In this document: positions 15,409-24,049 of the stretch, one piece after another
Position numbering within the stretch: the first letter of the stretch is position 1
Layout of the letters: every line of letters starts with the position of its first letter
Source: HGM11412 sp045536025
GTDB lineage: Bacteria > Bacillota > Clostridia > Christensenellales > Borkfalkiaceae
Reading direction: 5' to 3'
Length of the DNA: 44,852 bases
NCBI GenBank assembly: GCA_045536025.1
Contig: JAZSMT010000035.1
Span: 1 to 44,852, forward strand
Made by a program: the position numbers and the translations under genes
The notes under the pieces: generated by a model
The model's database searches: none
Told to the model about the DNA's origin: nothing
The model's input: only the letters and a program-made list of their open reading frames with translations

Positions 15409-17745
15409 ATGGAAGAAATTATAAAACAACAATCAAATAACGGCGAAATCAGTCATTTTGGTATCCCCACCGTTGCGGTTAGGGGAAAGGTAATATTCCC
15501 AGGTGTTTACACTACGATAGACGTTGGCAGGGTAAAATCGTTATCCGCGGTTAACGCGTCCATTAAAGGGGATAGAATTATCTTTTTAGTTACGCAAAAA
15601 GACGTTAAGGTTGACAGCCCTACGGTTAGCGACCTTTATCAGGTAGGAACGGTTTGTAAGGTTGGCAACCTTGCTAAAATTGCAACCGAAAATTTTAGGC
15701 TTACGGTAGAGGGGCTTTACCGCGCAAAGGTAGTAAGCGCTGGCGATAACGGCGACTTTTTTACCTTTAACGTAGAAAAAATTGAAGAAGAAAGCGACTT
15801 TACGCCTCAAACGGAGGCGTATTTTAGGCGCGCTAAAGATATGTTTAGAGAAACCTCTTCAGTCCTTCAAAAATTCAATAAAGAAAGCGCCCTTAAAATA
15901 GGCGCGATTGAAAACGTATCCGAGTTTATAAACGTTGCCTCGTTTAATCTTCCCTTTAAGGAAAAGGACAAGCAACGCCTACTCGAAATCGAGAGCGTAA
16001 GCGAGAGGATAACGCTTTTTTACGACCTTTTATCTTACGAGGCTGAAATTGTTAAGGCGGATAAAATCATATCTCAACGCGTTAAAGAAAGCGTAGAGAA
16101 AAATCAAAAGGAATTTTATCTTCGCGAGCAAATAAAAGCAATTCACGAAGAGCTTGGTGACGACGTTAAGGAATTAGATACCTTAACCGAGAAAATTAAA
16201 GCTAAAAAGATGCCTAAAGAATCGGAAGAAAAGGTGCTTGCCGAGCTTTCTAAAATGAGTAAAATGGCACCGTCATCTCCCGATTATACCGTTCTTCGCT
16301 CGTATATCGACTGGATTATCGACCTTCCTTTTTCGGAAGAAAGCGTGGATACTGAGGAACTTCAAGAGTGCAAAAAGGTGCTTGAAGAGGATCATTTCGG
16401 TTTAGAAAAAGTAAAAGAGAGAATTACCGAGTATTTAGCGGTTTTAAAGCTTACTAAATCGCTTAAAGGCCCAATACTTTGCTTGGTTGGCCCTCCGGGC
16501 GTTGGTAAAACCTCGGTTGCTAAATCGGTTGCTCGCGCGCTTAATAGAAAGCTCGTTCGTATGAGCCTTGGCGGTGTAAAAGACGAGGCTGAAATAAGAG
16601 GACACAGAAAGACTTATATCGGCGCAATGCCGGGTAGAATTATCTACGGTATGAAAGAGGCTGGCGTTATAAACCCCGTGTTCTTGCTTGACGAAATAGA
16701 TAAACTTTCAACCGATTTAAGGGGCGATCCAGCAAGTGCGCTTTTAGAGGTTTTAGACCCTGAGCAGAACGATACCTTCCGCGATAGATATCTTGAAATT
16801 CCTTATAATCTTCAAAAGATAATGTTTATAACCACGGCAAACACGCTTGAAACTATTCCCGCGCCACTTCTTGACCGTATGGAGGTTATAAACTTATCTG
16901 GCTACACTGAGGAAGAAAAAATTCAAATAGGTATTAAATATTTAGCGCCCAAGCAAAGCGCGCTCAACGGTTTAACTGAAGATAATATTTTCTTTACTGA
17001 AGATGGTCTTAGAGAGATTATAACCGGCTATACCGGCGAAGCGGGCGTTAGAAGGCTTGAACAGCAAGTTGGTGCTATATGTAGAAAAGTTGCCGTAAAA
17101 GTTGCTGAAAATAATAAATATCCCAAGCAAATTATCACTAAAGATAGCGTAAAAGATTATCTTGGGGCTAAAAAGTATGAAAGCGAAGAAAGGCTTGAGG
17201 AAAGCGAGATAGGCTCTGCAACGGGGCTTGCTTGGACTGCGCTTGGCGGAACGACCTTAACTATCGAGGTTGCACTTATGAAAGGTAAGGGCAATTTAAA
17301 CTTAACCGGTAAGCTTGGCGAAGTTATGCAAGAAAGCGCAAAAACGGCGATAGGTTATTTGCGTTCAAATGCCGATAAGTTTGAAATAGACAGCGAGATT
17401 TTTGAAAAAACGGATATTCATATTCACGTTCCCGAGGGGGCAACGCCTAAAGACGGGCCTAGCGCAGGCATAACGCTTGCAACGGCGGTATTATCAGCAC
17501 TTACTGGCAAAAAGGTAAAAAGAAATATCGGTATGACGGGCGAAATTACCCTTAGAGGTAACGTTTTGAAAATTGGTGGGCTTAAAGAAAAGTCGCTTGC
17601 CGCGTTCAGACTTGGCATACGCGAAATAATTATTCCTATCGGCAACGTTAAAGATTTAGAGGAAATCCCTGCGGAAATTAAGGAAAAAATCAACTTTATC
17701 CCTGTAGAAAAAGCCCAAGAAGTATTTGAAAAGGTATTTGAATAA
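15409..17745 (+). CDS. lon: Lon ATP-dependent protease
   Basis: A 778-residue LonA. It has an N-terminal substrate domain, a coiled helical part ('KNQKEFYLREQIKAIHEELG'), an AAA+ module with Walker A GPPGVGKT (361-368) and Walker B 'VFLLDEIDKL', and a protease domain with the S685-K728 dyad in 'KDGPSAG' and 'GGLKEKSLAAF'. It degrades misfolded and short-lived regulatory proteins in the cytoplasm. The ATG follows a strong promoter by 9 bases with no ribosome site, suggesting a near-leaderless mRNA. engB follows the stop codon by one base, as in Bacillus (lonA-ysxC). Confidence 0.98.
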   Translation: MEEIIKQQSNNGEISHFGIPTVAVRGKVIFPGVYTTIDVGRVKSLSAVNASIKGDRIIFLVTQKDVKVDSPTVSDLYQVGTVCKVGNLAKIATENFRLTVEGLYRAKVVSAGDNGDFFTFNVEKIEEESDFTPQTEAYFRRAKDMFRETSSVLQKFNKESALKIGAIENVSEFINVASFNLPFKEKDKQRLLEIESVSERITLFYDLLSYEAEIVKADKIISQRVKESVEKNQKEFYLREQIKAIHEELGDDVKELDTLTEKIKAKKMPKESEEKVLAELSKMSKMAPSSPDYTVLRSYIDWIIDLPFSEESVDTEELQECKKVLEEDHFGLEKVKERITEYLAVLKLTKSLKGPILCLVGPPGVGKTSVAKSVARALNRKLVRMSLGGVKDEAEIRGHRKTYIGAMPGRIIYGMKEAGVINPVFLLDEIDKLSTDLRGDPASALLEVLDPEQNDTFRDRYLEIPYNLQKIMFITTANTLETIPAPLLDRMEVINLSGYTEEEKIQIGIKYLAPKQSALNGLTEDNIFFTEDGLREIITGYTGEAGVRRLEQQVGAICRKVAVKVAENNKYPKQIITKDSVKDYLGAKKYESEERLEESEIGSATGLAWTALGGTTLTIEVALMKGKGNLNLTGKLGEVMQESAKTAIGYLRSNADKFEIDSEIFEKTDIHIHVPEGATPKDGPSAGITLATAVLSALTGKKVKRNIGMTGEITLRGNVLKIGGLKEKSLAAFRLGIREIIIPIGNVKDLEEIPAEIKEKINFIPVEKAQEVFEKVFE

Positions 17746-17746
17746 A

Positions 17747-18370
17747 ATGATTATAAAAAATGCAAAATTTATAACTTCGGTTGCCGACAAAAAGAATTTT
17801 TTAATATCTGATAGACCGATAATTGCCGTGTGCGGAAAGTCTAACGTGGGTAAAAGCTCGCTTATAAACGCGCTTGCAAACCGCAAAGGGCTTGCAAGAA
17901 CGTCGGTTACCCCCGGTAGAACGAGGCTTATAAACTACTTTGATTTCGGCGAGTTTATCTTAGCAGACCTTCCTGGTTACGGCTTTGCAAAGGTTAGTGC
18001 TAGCGAAAAGAAAAAGTGGGCAAATTTAATGGAAGATTACTTTGCCTCTGACAAAGCTTTAAATCACGTTATAATGCTCGTTGATATCCGCCACGACCCG
18101 ACTAAAGACGATTTATCTATGATAAATTATCTTCACAGCTACGCACTACCTTTTACGGTAGTTGCAACAAAGGCTGACAAAATCGGTAAAACGAGAATAT
18201 TTGAAAGGGTAAAGTCTATAGGCAACTACCTTGCTATCGGTATGGAAAAGGTTATAGCAACCTCATCTGAAACTGGGTATGGAAGAGATAAATTACTTAA
18301 TAAAATTGAAGAGGTTTTATCAATTTTAAACGACGATTTTTATAGTACCCCTGAAGATGATGAAGAATAG
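17747..18370 (+). CDS. engB: ribosome biogenesis GTPase EngB/YsxC
   Basis: A 207-residue TRAFAC GTPase. Walker A is GKSNVGKS (30-37), then 'ARTSVTPGRTRLINYF' (switch I), 'DLPGYGFAKV' (G3) and 'TKADK' (G4). It assists maturation of the 50S subunit. The start was set at the ATG one base after the lon stop; an in-frame TTG inside lon would add seven residues with no support. The acidic C-terminal tail (DDFYSTPEDDEE) is short. Confidence 0.96.
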   Translation: MIIKNAKFITSVADKKNFLISDRPIIAVCGKSNVGKSSLINALANRKGLARTSVTPGRTRLINYFDFGEFILADLPGYGFAKVSASEKKKWANLMEDYFASDKALNHVIMLVDIRHDPTKDDLSMINYLHSYALPFTVVATKADKIGKTRIFERVKSIGNYLAIGMEKVIATSSETGYGRDKLLNKIEEVLSILNDDFYSTPEDDEE

Positions 18371-18396
18371 AAAAAGCGACCTATAGGTCGCTTTTT
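18371..18396. terminator. bidirectional terminator
   Basis: AAAAAGCGACC / GGTCGCTTTTT with TATA loop, between engB and the converging DUF6062-like gene. Confidence 0.85.
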
Positions 18397-19086
18397 TTAT
18401 CTTCTTTCGGGCAGGTCTGATTTTTCGCCGTAGAATTTTATGCGCGCTTGAACTAGTGATAAAGACGCGCTTTTAGGTGGAAGTGAGGTGGAGCGGTAGT
18501 CAAATGCCATAGTAAAATCTTTTAGGTTTTTTTGCACCTCTTCCGCGCTTGATTTTTGTTTGTTATATAAAACCTCTAAAAACTGTTTGGCGTATCCGCG
18601 CGCTTTGGGCGCGTTTTCAACTAGACGCACGTAGTCAGGGTAGCAAAATCCTTTTATCGTATCGAATTGCTTTCTAAACTTCTCGTCGTCGCCATAAAGC
18701 TTGGCAACCGTTTCAAAGTAGCGTTCCATATTAAACTCAAGTTTACGGCAAATTATACAGTCTGAAATCTCTTCTCGTAACTTTTTTGCCGTTTTAACCG
18801 CTTGCTTTACGTCTACGGGCTTGATTTTCATATCAAGCTTCCAAAGCCTCGTGCTTGCTTGAAGGGCAAGACCTAATTTGTTTTTACCCGAATATAAAAG
18901 GTCGTAATGCTCTTTGCAAAAGCCGAATTTATTAACATTTTCACGCTCGGCATCCTCCATAACCGCCTCTGATAAATAAAGCTCGGCTATTTCACTTTCA
19001 GTCTTTTTTTTAAGCTTGCACATAGGGCACTCGCAATCGCCGTTAAAAAGCCTCCAAATGTGCATTGTTGAGATATTGTAACCCAT
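18397..19086 (-). CDS. cysteine-rich DUF6062-like protein
   Basis: A 229-residue soluble, helical protein with repeated cysteine patterns: 'CECPMC', 'FGFCKEHY', 'DCIICRKLE' and 'GFCYPDY'. The same cysteine-then-'GFC..H/Y' pattern occurs twice, pointing to an internal duplication with two metal or disulfide sites. This resembles the DUF6062 family found in Firmicutes, whose function is not known. The start is fixed by GGAGG seven bases upstream. It is monocistronic and divergent from the ABC transporter gene. Confidence 0.6.
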   Translation of the reverse strand: MGYNISTMHIWRLFNGDCECPMCKLKKKTESEIAELYLSEAVMEDAERENVNKFGFCKEHYDLLYSGKNKLGLALQASTRLWKLDMKIKPVDVKQAVKTAKKLREEISDCIICRKLEFNMERYFETVAKLYGDDEKFRKQFDTIKGFCYPDYVRLVENAPKARGYAKQFLEVLYNKQKSSAEEVQKNLKDFTMAFDYRSTSLPPKSASLSLVQARIKFYGEKSDLPERR

Positions 19087-19157
19087 AATTCCTCCGTTTT
19101 TTGTATTTTAGCATATTTCACACTCAAAATAAAGTGTTTTTATTAAAAACTTGGTAA

Positions 19158-19186
19158 TTGACTTTGGTATATAAATAAGTTACAAT
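19158..19186 (+). promoter_or_regulatory. sigma-A promoter of the ABC transporter, near-leaderless
   Basis: TTGACT (19158-19163), 17-base spacer, TACAAT (19181-19186). The ATG is 10 bases further on and there is no ribosome site, so the transcript probably begins within three bases of the start codon. Confidence 0.7.
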
Positions 19187-19196
19187 ATATATTAGT

Positions 19197-20816
19197 ATGA
19201 AAACAAACACCTTAAACAAAATAAGAAAGGCTTTGCCTTTAAACAATTTTAAATACCTTTTATTCGTAGTGGCGGGCGCGGTTCAATCGGCGCTATCCGT
19301 CGCATTTGCCCTTGCAGTTAAAAATCTTATAAACTCGGTAGAATACGGTGAGGGGAAAGATGGAATTATTACCTCGGCGATAGTTTTAATAGCCGTTGTA
19401 CTACTTTCGTTTTTACTCGGCGTTGCAGTAAAAATACTTGGCGATAATATCGTTACCCAAGCTAAATTTCAATTAAAAAATCAAATATCCAAAGATTACT
19501 TAGATAGTAGTTATAAAAAATCCTCTTCAATATCGTCGGGCGACTTGTTAACTCGTTTCGAGGGGGACGTGGCTACCGTTTCAGGGGTGAGAATAAACCT
19601 TATTCCAAGCGTAGTGTCCACGGCGGTAAGGCTTATAGGAACGATAGTTGCCCTATTCGTTTTACAGCCAACTTTTACTTTAATCGTTTTGGCGGTGGCG
19701 TGCGTTATCGTTATAAGCTCGTTTTTTATCCGCAAAATATCATTTAAGCTTTACAAAAAAGCACGCATAGAAAATTCCAAGCAAAACGTTTACTTGTCAG
19801 AGGTTTCTGAAAATCTTCTTGCCGTAAAAACCTTTAACGCTGAAGACTACGTTTTGAAAAATTTATCAAATAAATATTCCTCCTTTAAAAAAGCAAGGCG
19901 CAAGCAAAGGTATTTTTTATCTAGCGTAAGTTCGGTAATAAACCTGTGTTTTACCGCCTTTTATGCAAGCGCCGTAATTTTTGGCGTTTACGGAATTTAC
20001 AAAGGAGTTGACGGTGTTGACTTTGGCGTAATAACCGCGCTACTTCAGCTCGTTCTTCAAATAAAAACGCCGATTTCTGGAATTAGCGGATTTTTTACCG
20101 CCCACGCCGAAATGCTGGTTGCTGGTGAAAGGTTATTTTCTATAGCTGACGATGATAAAACGCAAAAAATCAGCCTTAATGAGTTTGATAAAATTAGCCT
20201 ATCAAACGTAAGCTTTTCATACGGTAACGGCGAGGTTTTAAGTGGCGCTACTTTTGAAATCAACCGCGGTGAAAAGGTATTGATAAAAGGTGGCTCGGGC
20301 GAGGGTAAAACTACGTTGGTTAAACTTATTGCAGGGTTATACACGCCAAATAGCGGAGAAATCTTAATTAGCTTTGGCGATAATAATTATTCGCCTAGCT
20401 CGGTTAAAGATTTAATTTCCTTCGTACCGCAAGGCAATATGATTTTCTCTGGCACGATAAAAGAAAACGTCGTATTCAGCGAGGAATACGACGAACAAAG
20501 ATTTAATAAAGCGGTTGAGGCTTCAATGCTTTCAGACGTTTTGCTAGAATTTGGAAAAGATTATCGCCTCGGCGAGGGCGCGTCATTATCCGAAGGTCAA
20601 CGCCAGCGCGTAGCTATAGCAAGAGCAATTTACAAAAATGCACCCGTAATTATTATGGACGAGCCTACCTCCGCGCTCGATAGCAAAACCGAGCTTGAAT
20701 TTTTAAAGTCGTTAAGCAATCTCGAGGGGGTAACTTTAATAATAATTTCGCACAAGCCTGTCCTTTCAAATTACGTTGACAAAGTTATTACCGTACAAAG
20801 CGGTAAAGTTATTTAA
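19197..20816 (+). CDS. ABC half-transporter (exporter type, fused TMD-NBD)
   Basis: A 539-residue protein. The N-terminal ~300 residues carry six membrane segments of the type I exporter fold. The C-terminal ATPase has Walker A 'GGSGEGKTT', Q-loop 'FVPQGNMIFSG', signature 'LSEGQRQRVAIARA' (LSEGQ in place of LSGGQ), Walker B 'VIIMDEPTSALD' and an H-loop in 'IIISHKP'. It should work as a homodimer, since no partner half-transporter is nearby. The substrate is unknown; lipid, peptide or drug export are all seen in the family. Its stop overlaps a small minus-strand gene by 8 bases. Confidence 0.93.
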   Translation: MKTNTLNKIRKALPLNNFKYLLFVVAGAVQSALSVAFALAVKNLINSVEYGEGKDGIITSAIVLIAVVLLSFLLGVAVKILGDNIVTQAKFQLKNQISKDYLDSSYKKSSSISSGDLLTRFEGDVATVSGVRINLIPSVVSTAVRLIGTIVALFVLQPTFTLIVLAVACVIVISSFFIRKISFKLYKKARIENSKQNVYLSEVSENLLAVKTFNAEDYVLKNLSNKYSSFKKARRKQRYFLSSVSSVINLCFTAFYASAVIFGVYGIYKGVDGVDFGVITALLQLVLQIKTPISGISGFFTAHAEMLVAGERLFSIADDDKTQKISLNEFDKISLSNVSFSYGNGEVLSGATFEINRGEKVLIKGGSGEGKTTLVKLIAGLYTPNSGEILISFGDNNYSPSSVKDLISFVPQGNMIFSGTIKENVVFSEEYDEQRFNKAVEASMLSDVLLEFGKDYRLGEGASLSEGQRQRVAIARAIYKNAPVIIMDEPTSALDSKTELEFLKSLSNLEGVTLIIISHKPVLSNYVDKVITVQSGKVI

Positions 20817-20916
20817 CTTTTTTCTTATCTTTATTAATTGATATTACGGCTGATATGAGTAAACTAACGTTAGTGCCGAGTATAACACCGATAACTAAAC
20901 CTATAAAAAAATTCAT
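20809..20916 (-). CDS. 35-residue membrane microprotein, DUF3789-like
   Basis: A short frame encodes MNFFIGLVIGVILGTNVSL followed by LISAVISINKDKKKVK. It is one membrane helix with a GxxxG-like spacing (G6, G10, G14) and a basic tail. This matches the shape of DUF3789 proteins, 35-40 residue single-helix proteins in Clostridia with unknown role. The frame overlaps the ABC transporter stop codon tail to tail by 8 bases. A weak AGAGG lies 13 bases upstream of the ATG. The gene is plausible because the only coding potential in this gap is on this strand, but it needs expression evidence. Confidence 0.55.
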   Translation of the reverse strand: MNFFIGLVIGVILGTNVSLLISAVISINKDKKKVK

Positions 20917-21015
20917 AATTTAATTATTGCCTCTTTCTACTAAATTATTCAAATCTTTGGGCTTTTGACAATATTTATACCACTTGCATACTATTAAAAG
21001 ACCGAGGGAACTATA

Positions 21016-22026
21016 TTGTCTTGCCCACTTTTAGCTCAAATAGACTTAAATAATCTCAAAAACAATACAAAAGCCGTAAAAGGCTTGATAGATAAAAGAG
21101 TAAAACTTTGCGCCGTAGTTAAAAGCAACGCCTACGGTCACGGTTTAGTTGAAGTATCTTCGGCGTTATATCCGATTGCCGACAGTTATTGCGTTTCTAT
21201 GGAGCGCGAGGCACTCGACCTTAGAATTTCGGGAATTAATAAAGAAATTATACTTTTAACGCCCGCGCTTTACGGCGTTGAAAGCTTGATAAACAAAGAT
21301 ATTACGTTAACGGTAAGCACCAAAAGCGAAATGCTTGCCATTTCAAAGGCTTGTGAAAAGCTGGGTAAAACCGCCAACGTTCATATAAAACTCAATACGG
21401 GTATGAATAGGCTGGGCGCATCGAGTATTTTCGACGTCAACGAAATAATCGGCGTAGCGAAAAGTAGCGATATAGCGGTTACAGGTGCGCTTTCGCACTT
21501 TGGCGATACTAAGAATAAAAAATACGTAAATAATCAATACGAGAGTTTTTTGCGTCTTTCAGAACCGATAGTTAACTATAACGATAGAGCAAATTTACAT
21601 CTATCGTCAAGCGGTGGCGCGTTACTTGATGATAAATATCATTTTTCTATGGTGAGAGTGGGTATTATGCTTTACGGCTATACGCCCTTTGCTACCGACG
21701 CCATTTCGCTCAGCCCCGTTATGAAAGTTTACGCTAAAAACCTAGTCGTTAAAAGCCTTAAAAACCAAAGGTTTTTATATGGCAGTAAACGTTATAATGA
21801 AAAGGCTGTAACCTTAATTCGCATGGGCTATGCAGACGGCTTTTCAAGGAATTGTTACGACATTTCACCTATGTGCATGGATTTGTCTGGTGTGAAAGGG
21901 GCTTGTCTTGACGACTACGTTCCCGTTATGACGGACGCTTTAGAACTTTCTAAAAAATATAAAACTATACCGTACGAAATTTTGTGCTCTGCAACCAAGC
22001 GCGCACGATTTGAGTATTTGGAGTAA
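21016..22026 (+). CDS. alr: alanine racemase (compact form)
   Basis: A 336-residue PLP enzyme that makes D-alanine for peptidoglycan. 'CAVVKSNAYGHG' carries the PLP lysine K36; 'LKLNTGMNRLG' style 'IKLNTGMNRLGAS' and 'GALSHFGDT' follow; 'RMGYADGFSR' supplies the second catalytic base tyrosine. The C-terminal barrel is short: 'MCMDLSGVKGACLDDYVPV' is condensed and ends 'YEILCSATKRARFEYLE', about 30-40 residues less than usual. The start is a TTG with GAGGG eight bases before it; no ATG occurs nearby. It begins an alr-rsmD-coaD transcript. Confidence 0.92.
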   Translation: MSCPLLAQIDLNNLKNNTKAVKGLIDKRVKLCAVVKSNAYGHGLVEVSSALYPIADSYCVSMEREALDLRISGINKEIILLTPALYGVESLINKDITLTVSTKSEMLAISKACEKLGKTANVHIKLNTGMNRLGASSIFDVNEIIGVAKSSDIAVTGALSHFGDTKNKKYVNNQYESFLRLSEPIVNYNDRANLHLSSSGGALLDDKYHFSMVRVGIMLYGYTPFATDAISLSPVMKVYAKNLVVKSLKNQRFLYGSKRYNEKAVTLIRMGYADGFSRNCYDISPMCMDLSGVKGACLDDYVPVMTDALELSKKYKTIPYEILCSATKRARFEYLE

Positions 22027-22028
22027 TC

Positions 22029-22568
22029 TTGAGAATTATAGCAGGAAAAAACAAAGGCAAAAAACTTAAAAGCTTTGACGGGCAGGATATTCGCCCCACC
22101 TCCGATAGAGCAAAAGAATCGCTTTTCAATATTTTGGGAAGCAAAGTTTTGGGTTGTGATTTTTTAGACCTTTGCTCGGGTACGGGCGGTGTGGGGCTTG
22201 AAAGCTATTCACGCGGAGCAAATTCAGTAGTATTCGTTGACAGTAGCGTTAAAAGCCTAAATTTAGCTAAGGAAAACGCTATATCTATCGGGCTTGATAA
22301 GGAATTTATATTATCAACGGCGGAAAGCTTTCTTAAAAAAACCGATAAAAAATTCGATATAATCTTTTTTGATCCGCCGTACGCTTTTGACGAAATTTTA
22401 GATATCTTAAGTATTGTAAAAGAAAAAGAAATTTTAAAAGAGGACGGCTTGTTTATTTACGAAAGGGTGGCGGACAGGCTTTCTATAGAAGTGAAAGGTT
22501 TTGAGTTACTTCAAACTAGAAAATACGGAATAGCGGTATTTGACTTTTACCGCATCGCGGAGGAATAA
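22029..22568 (+). CDS. rsmD: 16S rRNA (guanine966-N2)-methyltransferase RsmD
   Basis: A 179-residue methyltransferase with 'MRIIAGKNKGKKL', 'RPTSDRAKESLFNIL', the SAM loop 'DLCSGTGGVGLES' and 'FFDPPYAF', the DPPY form of the catalytic motif. It methylates G966 of 16S rRNA in the small subunit. The start is a TTG two bases after the alr stop. The stop codon overlaps the coaD ATG by one base, the conserved rsmD-coaD pair (ylbH-ylbI in Bacillus). Confidence 0.95.
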   Translation: MRIIAGKNKGKKLKSFDGQDIRPTSDRAKESLFNILGSKVLGCDFLDLCSGTGGVGLESYSRGANSVVFVDSSVKSLNLAKENAISIGLDKEFILSTAESFLKKTDKKFDIIFFDPPYAFDEILDILSIVKEKEILKEDGLFIYERVADRLSIEVKGFELLQTRKYGIAVFDFYRIAEE

Positions 22569-23044
22569 TGAAAAACGCTGTATTTGCAGGCACTTTCGAC
22601 CCTGTTACGAAAGGGCACGAATCGGTAATAGAAAAGGCTTCTAAACTATTTGACACGCTTACCGTTGCAATTTGCATAAACCCCGATAAAAAAACGCTTT
22701 TTACTGTGGATACTAGGTTTGAAATGCTGAAGTCGGTGTGCGCTAAGTATAAAAACGTAGTGGTAACCTATCACGAGGGGTGGCTTGTTGATTTAATGAA
22801 GTCTGTTGGCGCTATCTATAACGTTAGAGGGGTTAGAAACGCTATCGATTACGAGTATGAAAGCGGCATGCATTATTATAACGAGAAGACGTATCCCGAG
22901 TTAGTTACCTTGTATATTCCCTGTTCTAAAAGTTTAAAAGACGTATCGTCAACCGCAGTTAAAAAAGATATTGCAAGTGGGCGTTACAACGATGAATATT
23001 TGTCAAAAAGCGTGATAGAAATTATAAAAAAGCAAGGCAGATAA
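22568..23044 (+). CDS. coaD: phosphopantetheine adenylyltransferase
   Basis: A 158-residue nucleotidyltransferase that joins ATP and phosphopantetheine in coenzyme A synthesis. 'AGTFDPVTKGHESVIEKA' holds the T-K-G-H17 form of the HxGH motif. 'YNVRGVRNAIDYEYE' and 'DVSSTAVKK' match the substrate-binding and ISSS-type segments. Length is standard. It overlaps rsmD by one base and the converging ylbJ gene by 23 bases. Confidence 0.97.
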   Translation: MKNAVFAGTFDPVTKGHESVIEKASKLFDTLTVAICINPDKKTLFTVDTRFEMLKSVCAKYKNVVVTYHEGWLVDLMKSVGAIYNVRGVRNAIDYEYESGMHYYNEKTYPELVTLYIPCSKSLKDVSSTAVKKDIASGRYNDEYLSKSVIEIIKKQGR

Positions 23045-24020
23045 AGTAGCACGAAATAGAGGATATCAGCGCTTGAATTAATTTGCCAAGTATAAAAAAC
23101 GAGGCTTTAACTTTGGCTTTTTTTAAAAATGCAAGCGATTGCATTATTACCGAAAGCCCACCGAACGTTATTATAAAATTCGCAAGCGATACAGTTAGTG
23201 GCGTAGAGCCTAGGCTTGACAGCATTTTTGCGCCTTTAGTAAATTCAATCAGCCCAGAAGATATTGAAACGCCCACGCCGTCACTATTTGCAAGCGGTGA
23301 AAATAAAAGATTAAAAAGGTAGCTTATAGGGTATAAAATATTGAAATCATAAAGTATTTCAGATATTACGTAAAATACGCTCACAAAACCCCCTACGACG
23401 AGGACGGATATAACCGAAGAATACACGCAGTCGTATAAAGCGTTATCGCTACTATCAAGCGAAAGATAAAATTTACTCTTTATGGGCTCATCAAAAAAAT
23501 TTCTTAATATAAGCGCGGTAAATAGCGCCGACAAAACGTGTGTTAGATAAATAATAAACCCTATCTTTTTATCTCCAAACATTGTAGAGCCCACAGCACC
23601 TATAATAAAAAGTGGGCCTGACGTTGAGCATAGTATACTCATCCTTTGCGCCTCTCCCTTTCCTATTAAGCCGTTTTGATATAGGTCAGCCGTTAACTTA
23701 CTACCAACGGGATAGCCAGACAATATACTAATAAAAAATGCGTAGGCGGATATTCCGTTTAATCTAAGCACTTTTGATGTTATGGGCGTAAACTTTGTAA
23801 AGACGCAAGATAATGCGTTTATTTTAGTTAAAACAGCCGTTAAAAAAAAGTACGGCAGTAATGACGGCATTACCGACACCGCCCACAGTAAAATCCCCTC
23901 ATAGGTCGATTTTGAATACCTTTCGGGATAAAGTGCTAGCGAAATAATCAAGAAAATTAAGGCGGATATAAGAAGTGTTTTTACCACTTTCGCGCCGTTT
24001 AGTTTAAAACTTTTTTTCAT
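23022..24020 (-). CDS. ylbJ: YlbJ-like sporulation membrane protein (nucleoside-recognition/Gate domain)
   Basis: A 332-residue protein with about eight membrane helices. 'SILSGYPVGSKLTADLYQNGLIGKGEAQRMSILCSTSGPLFIIGAVG' is the hallmark of YlbJ, a sigma-E-controlled membrane protein needed for normal spore cortex in Bacillus. Its place beside rsmD-coaD repeats the Bacillus ylbH-ylbI-ylbJ order, but here the gene is inverted. The start codon shares a 29-bp divergent gap with rarA. No Shine-Dalgarno is visible. Its 3' end overlaps coaD by 23 bases. Confidence 0.88.
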   Translation of the reverse strand: MKKSFKLNGAKVVKTLLISALIFLIISLALYPERYSKSTYEGILLWAVSVMPSLLPYFFLTAVLTKINALSCVFTKFTPITSKVLRLNGISAYAFFISILSGYPVGSKLTADLYQNGLIGKGEAQRMSILCSTSGPLFIIGAVGSTMFGDKKIGFIIYLTHVLSALFTALILRNFFDEPIKSKFYLSLDSSDNALYDCVYSSVISVLVVGGFVSVFYVISEILYDFNILYPISYLFNLLFSPLANSDGVGVSISSGLIEFTKGAKMLSSLGSTPLTVSLANFIITFGGLSVIMQSLAFLKKAKVKASFFILGKLIQALISSISCYFICLAFL

Positions 24021-24049
24021 AGTAAAATATATTAAATTCGTAGGAAATT

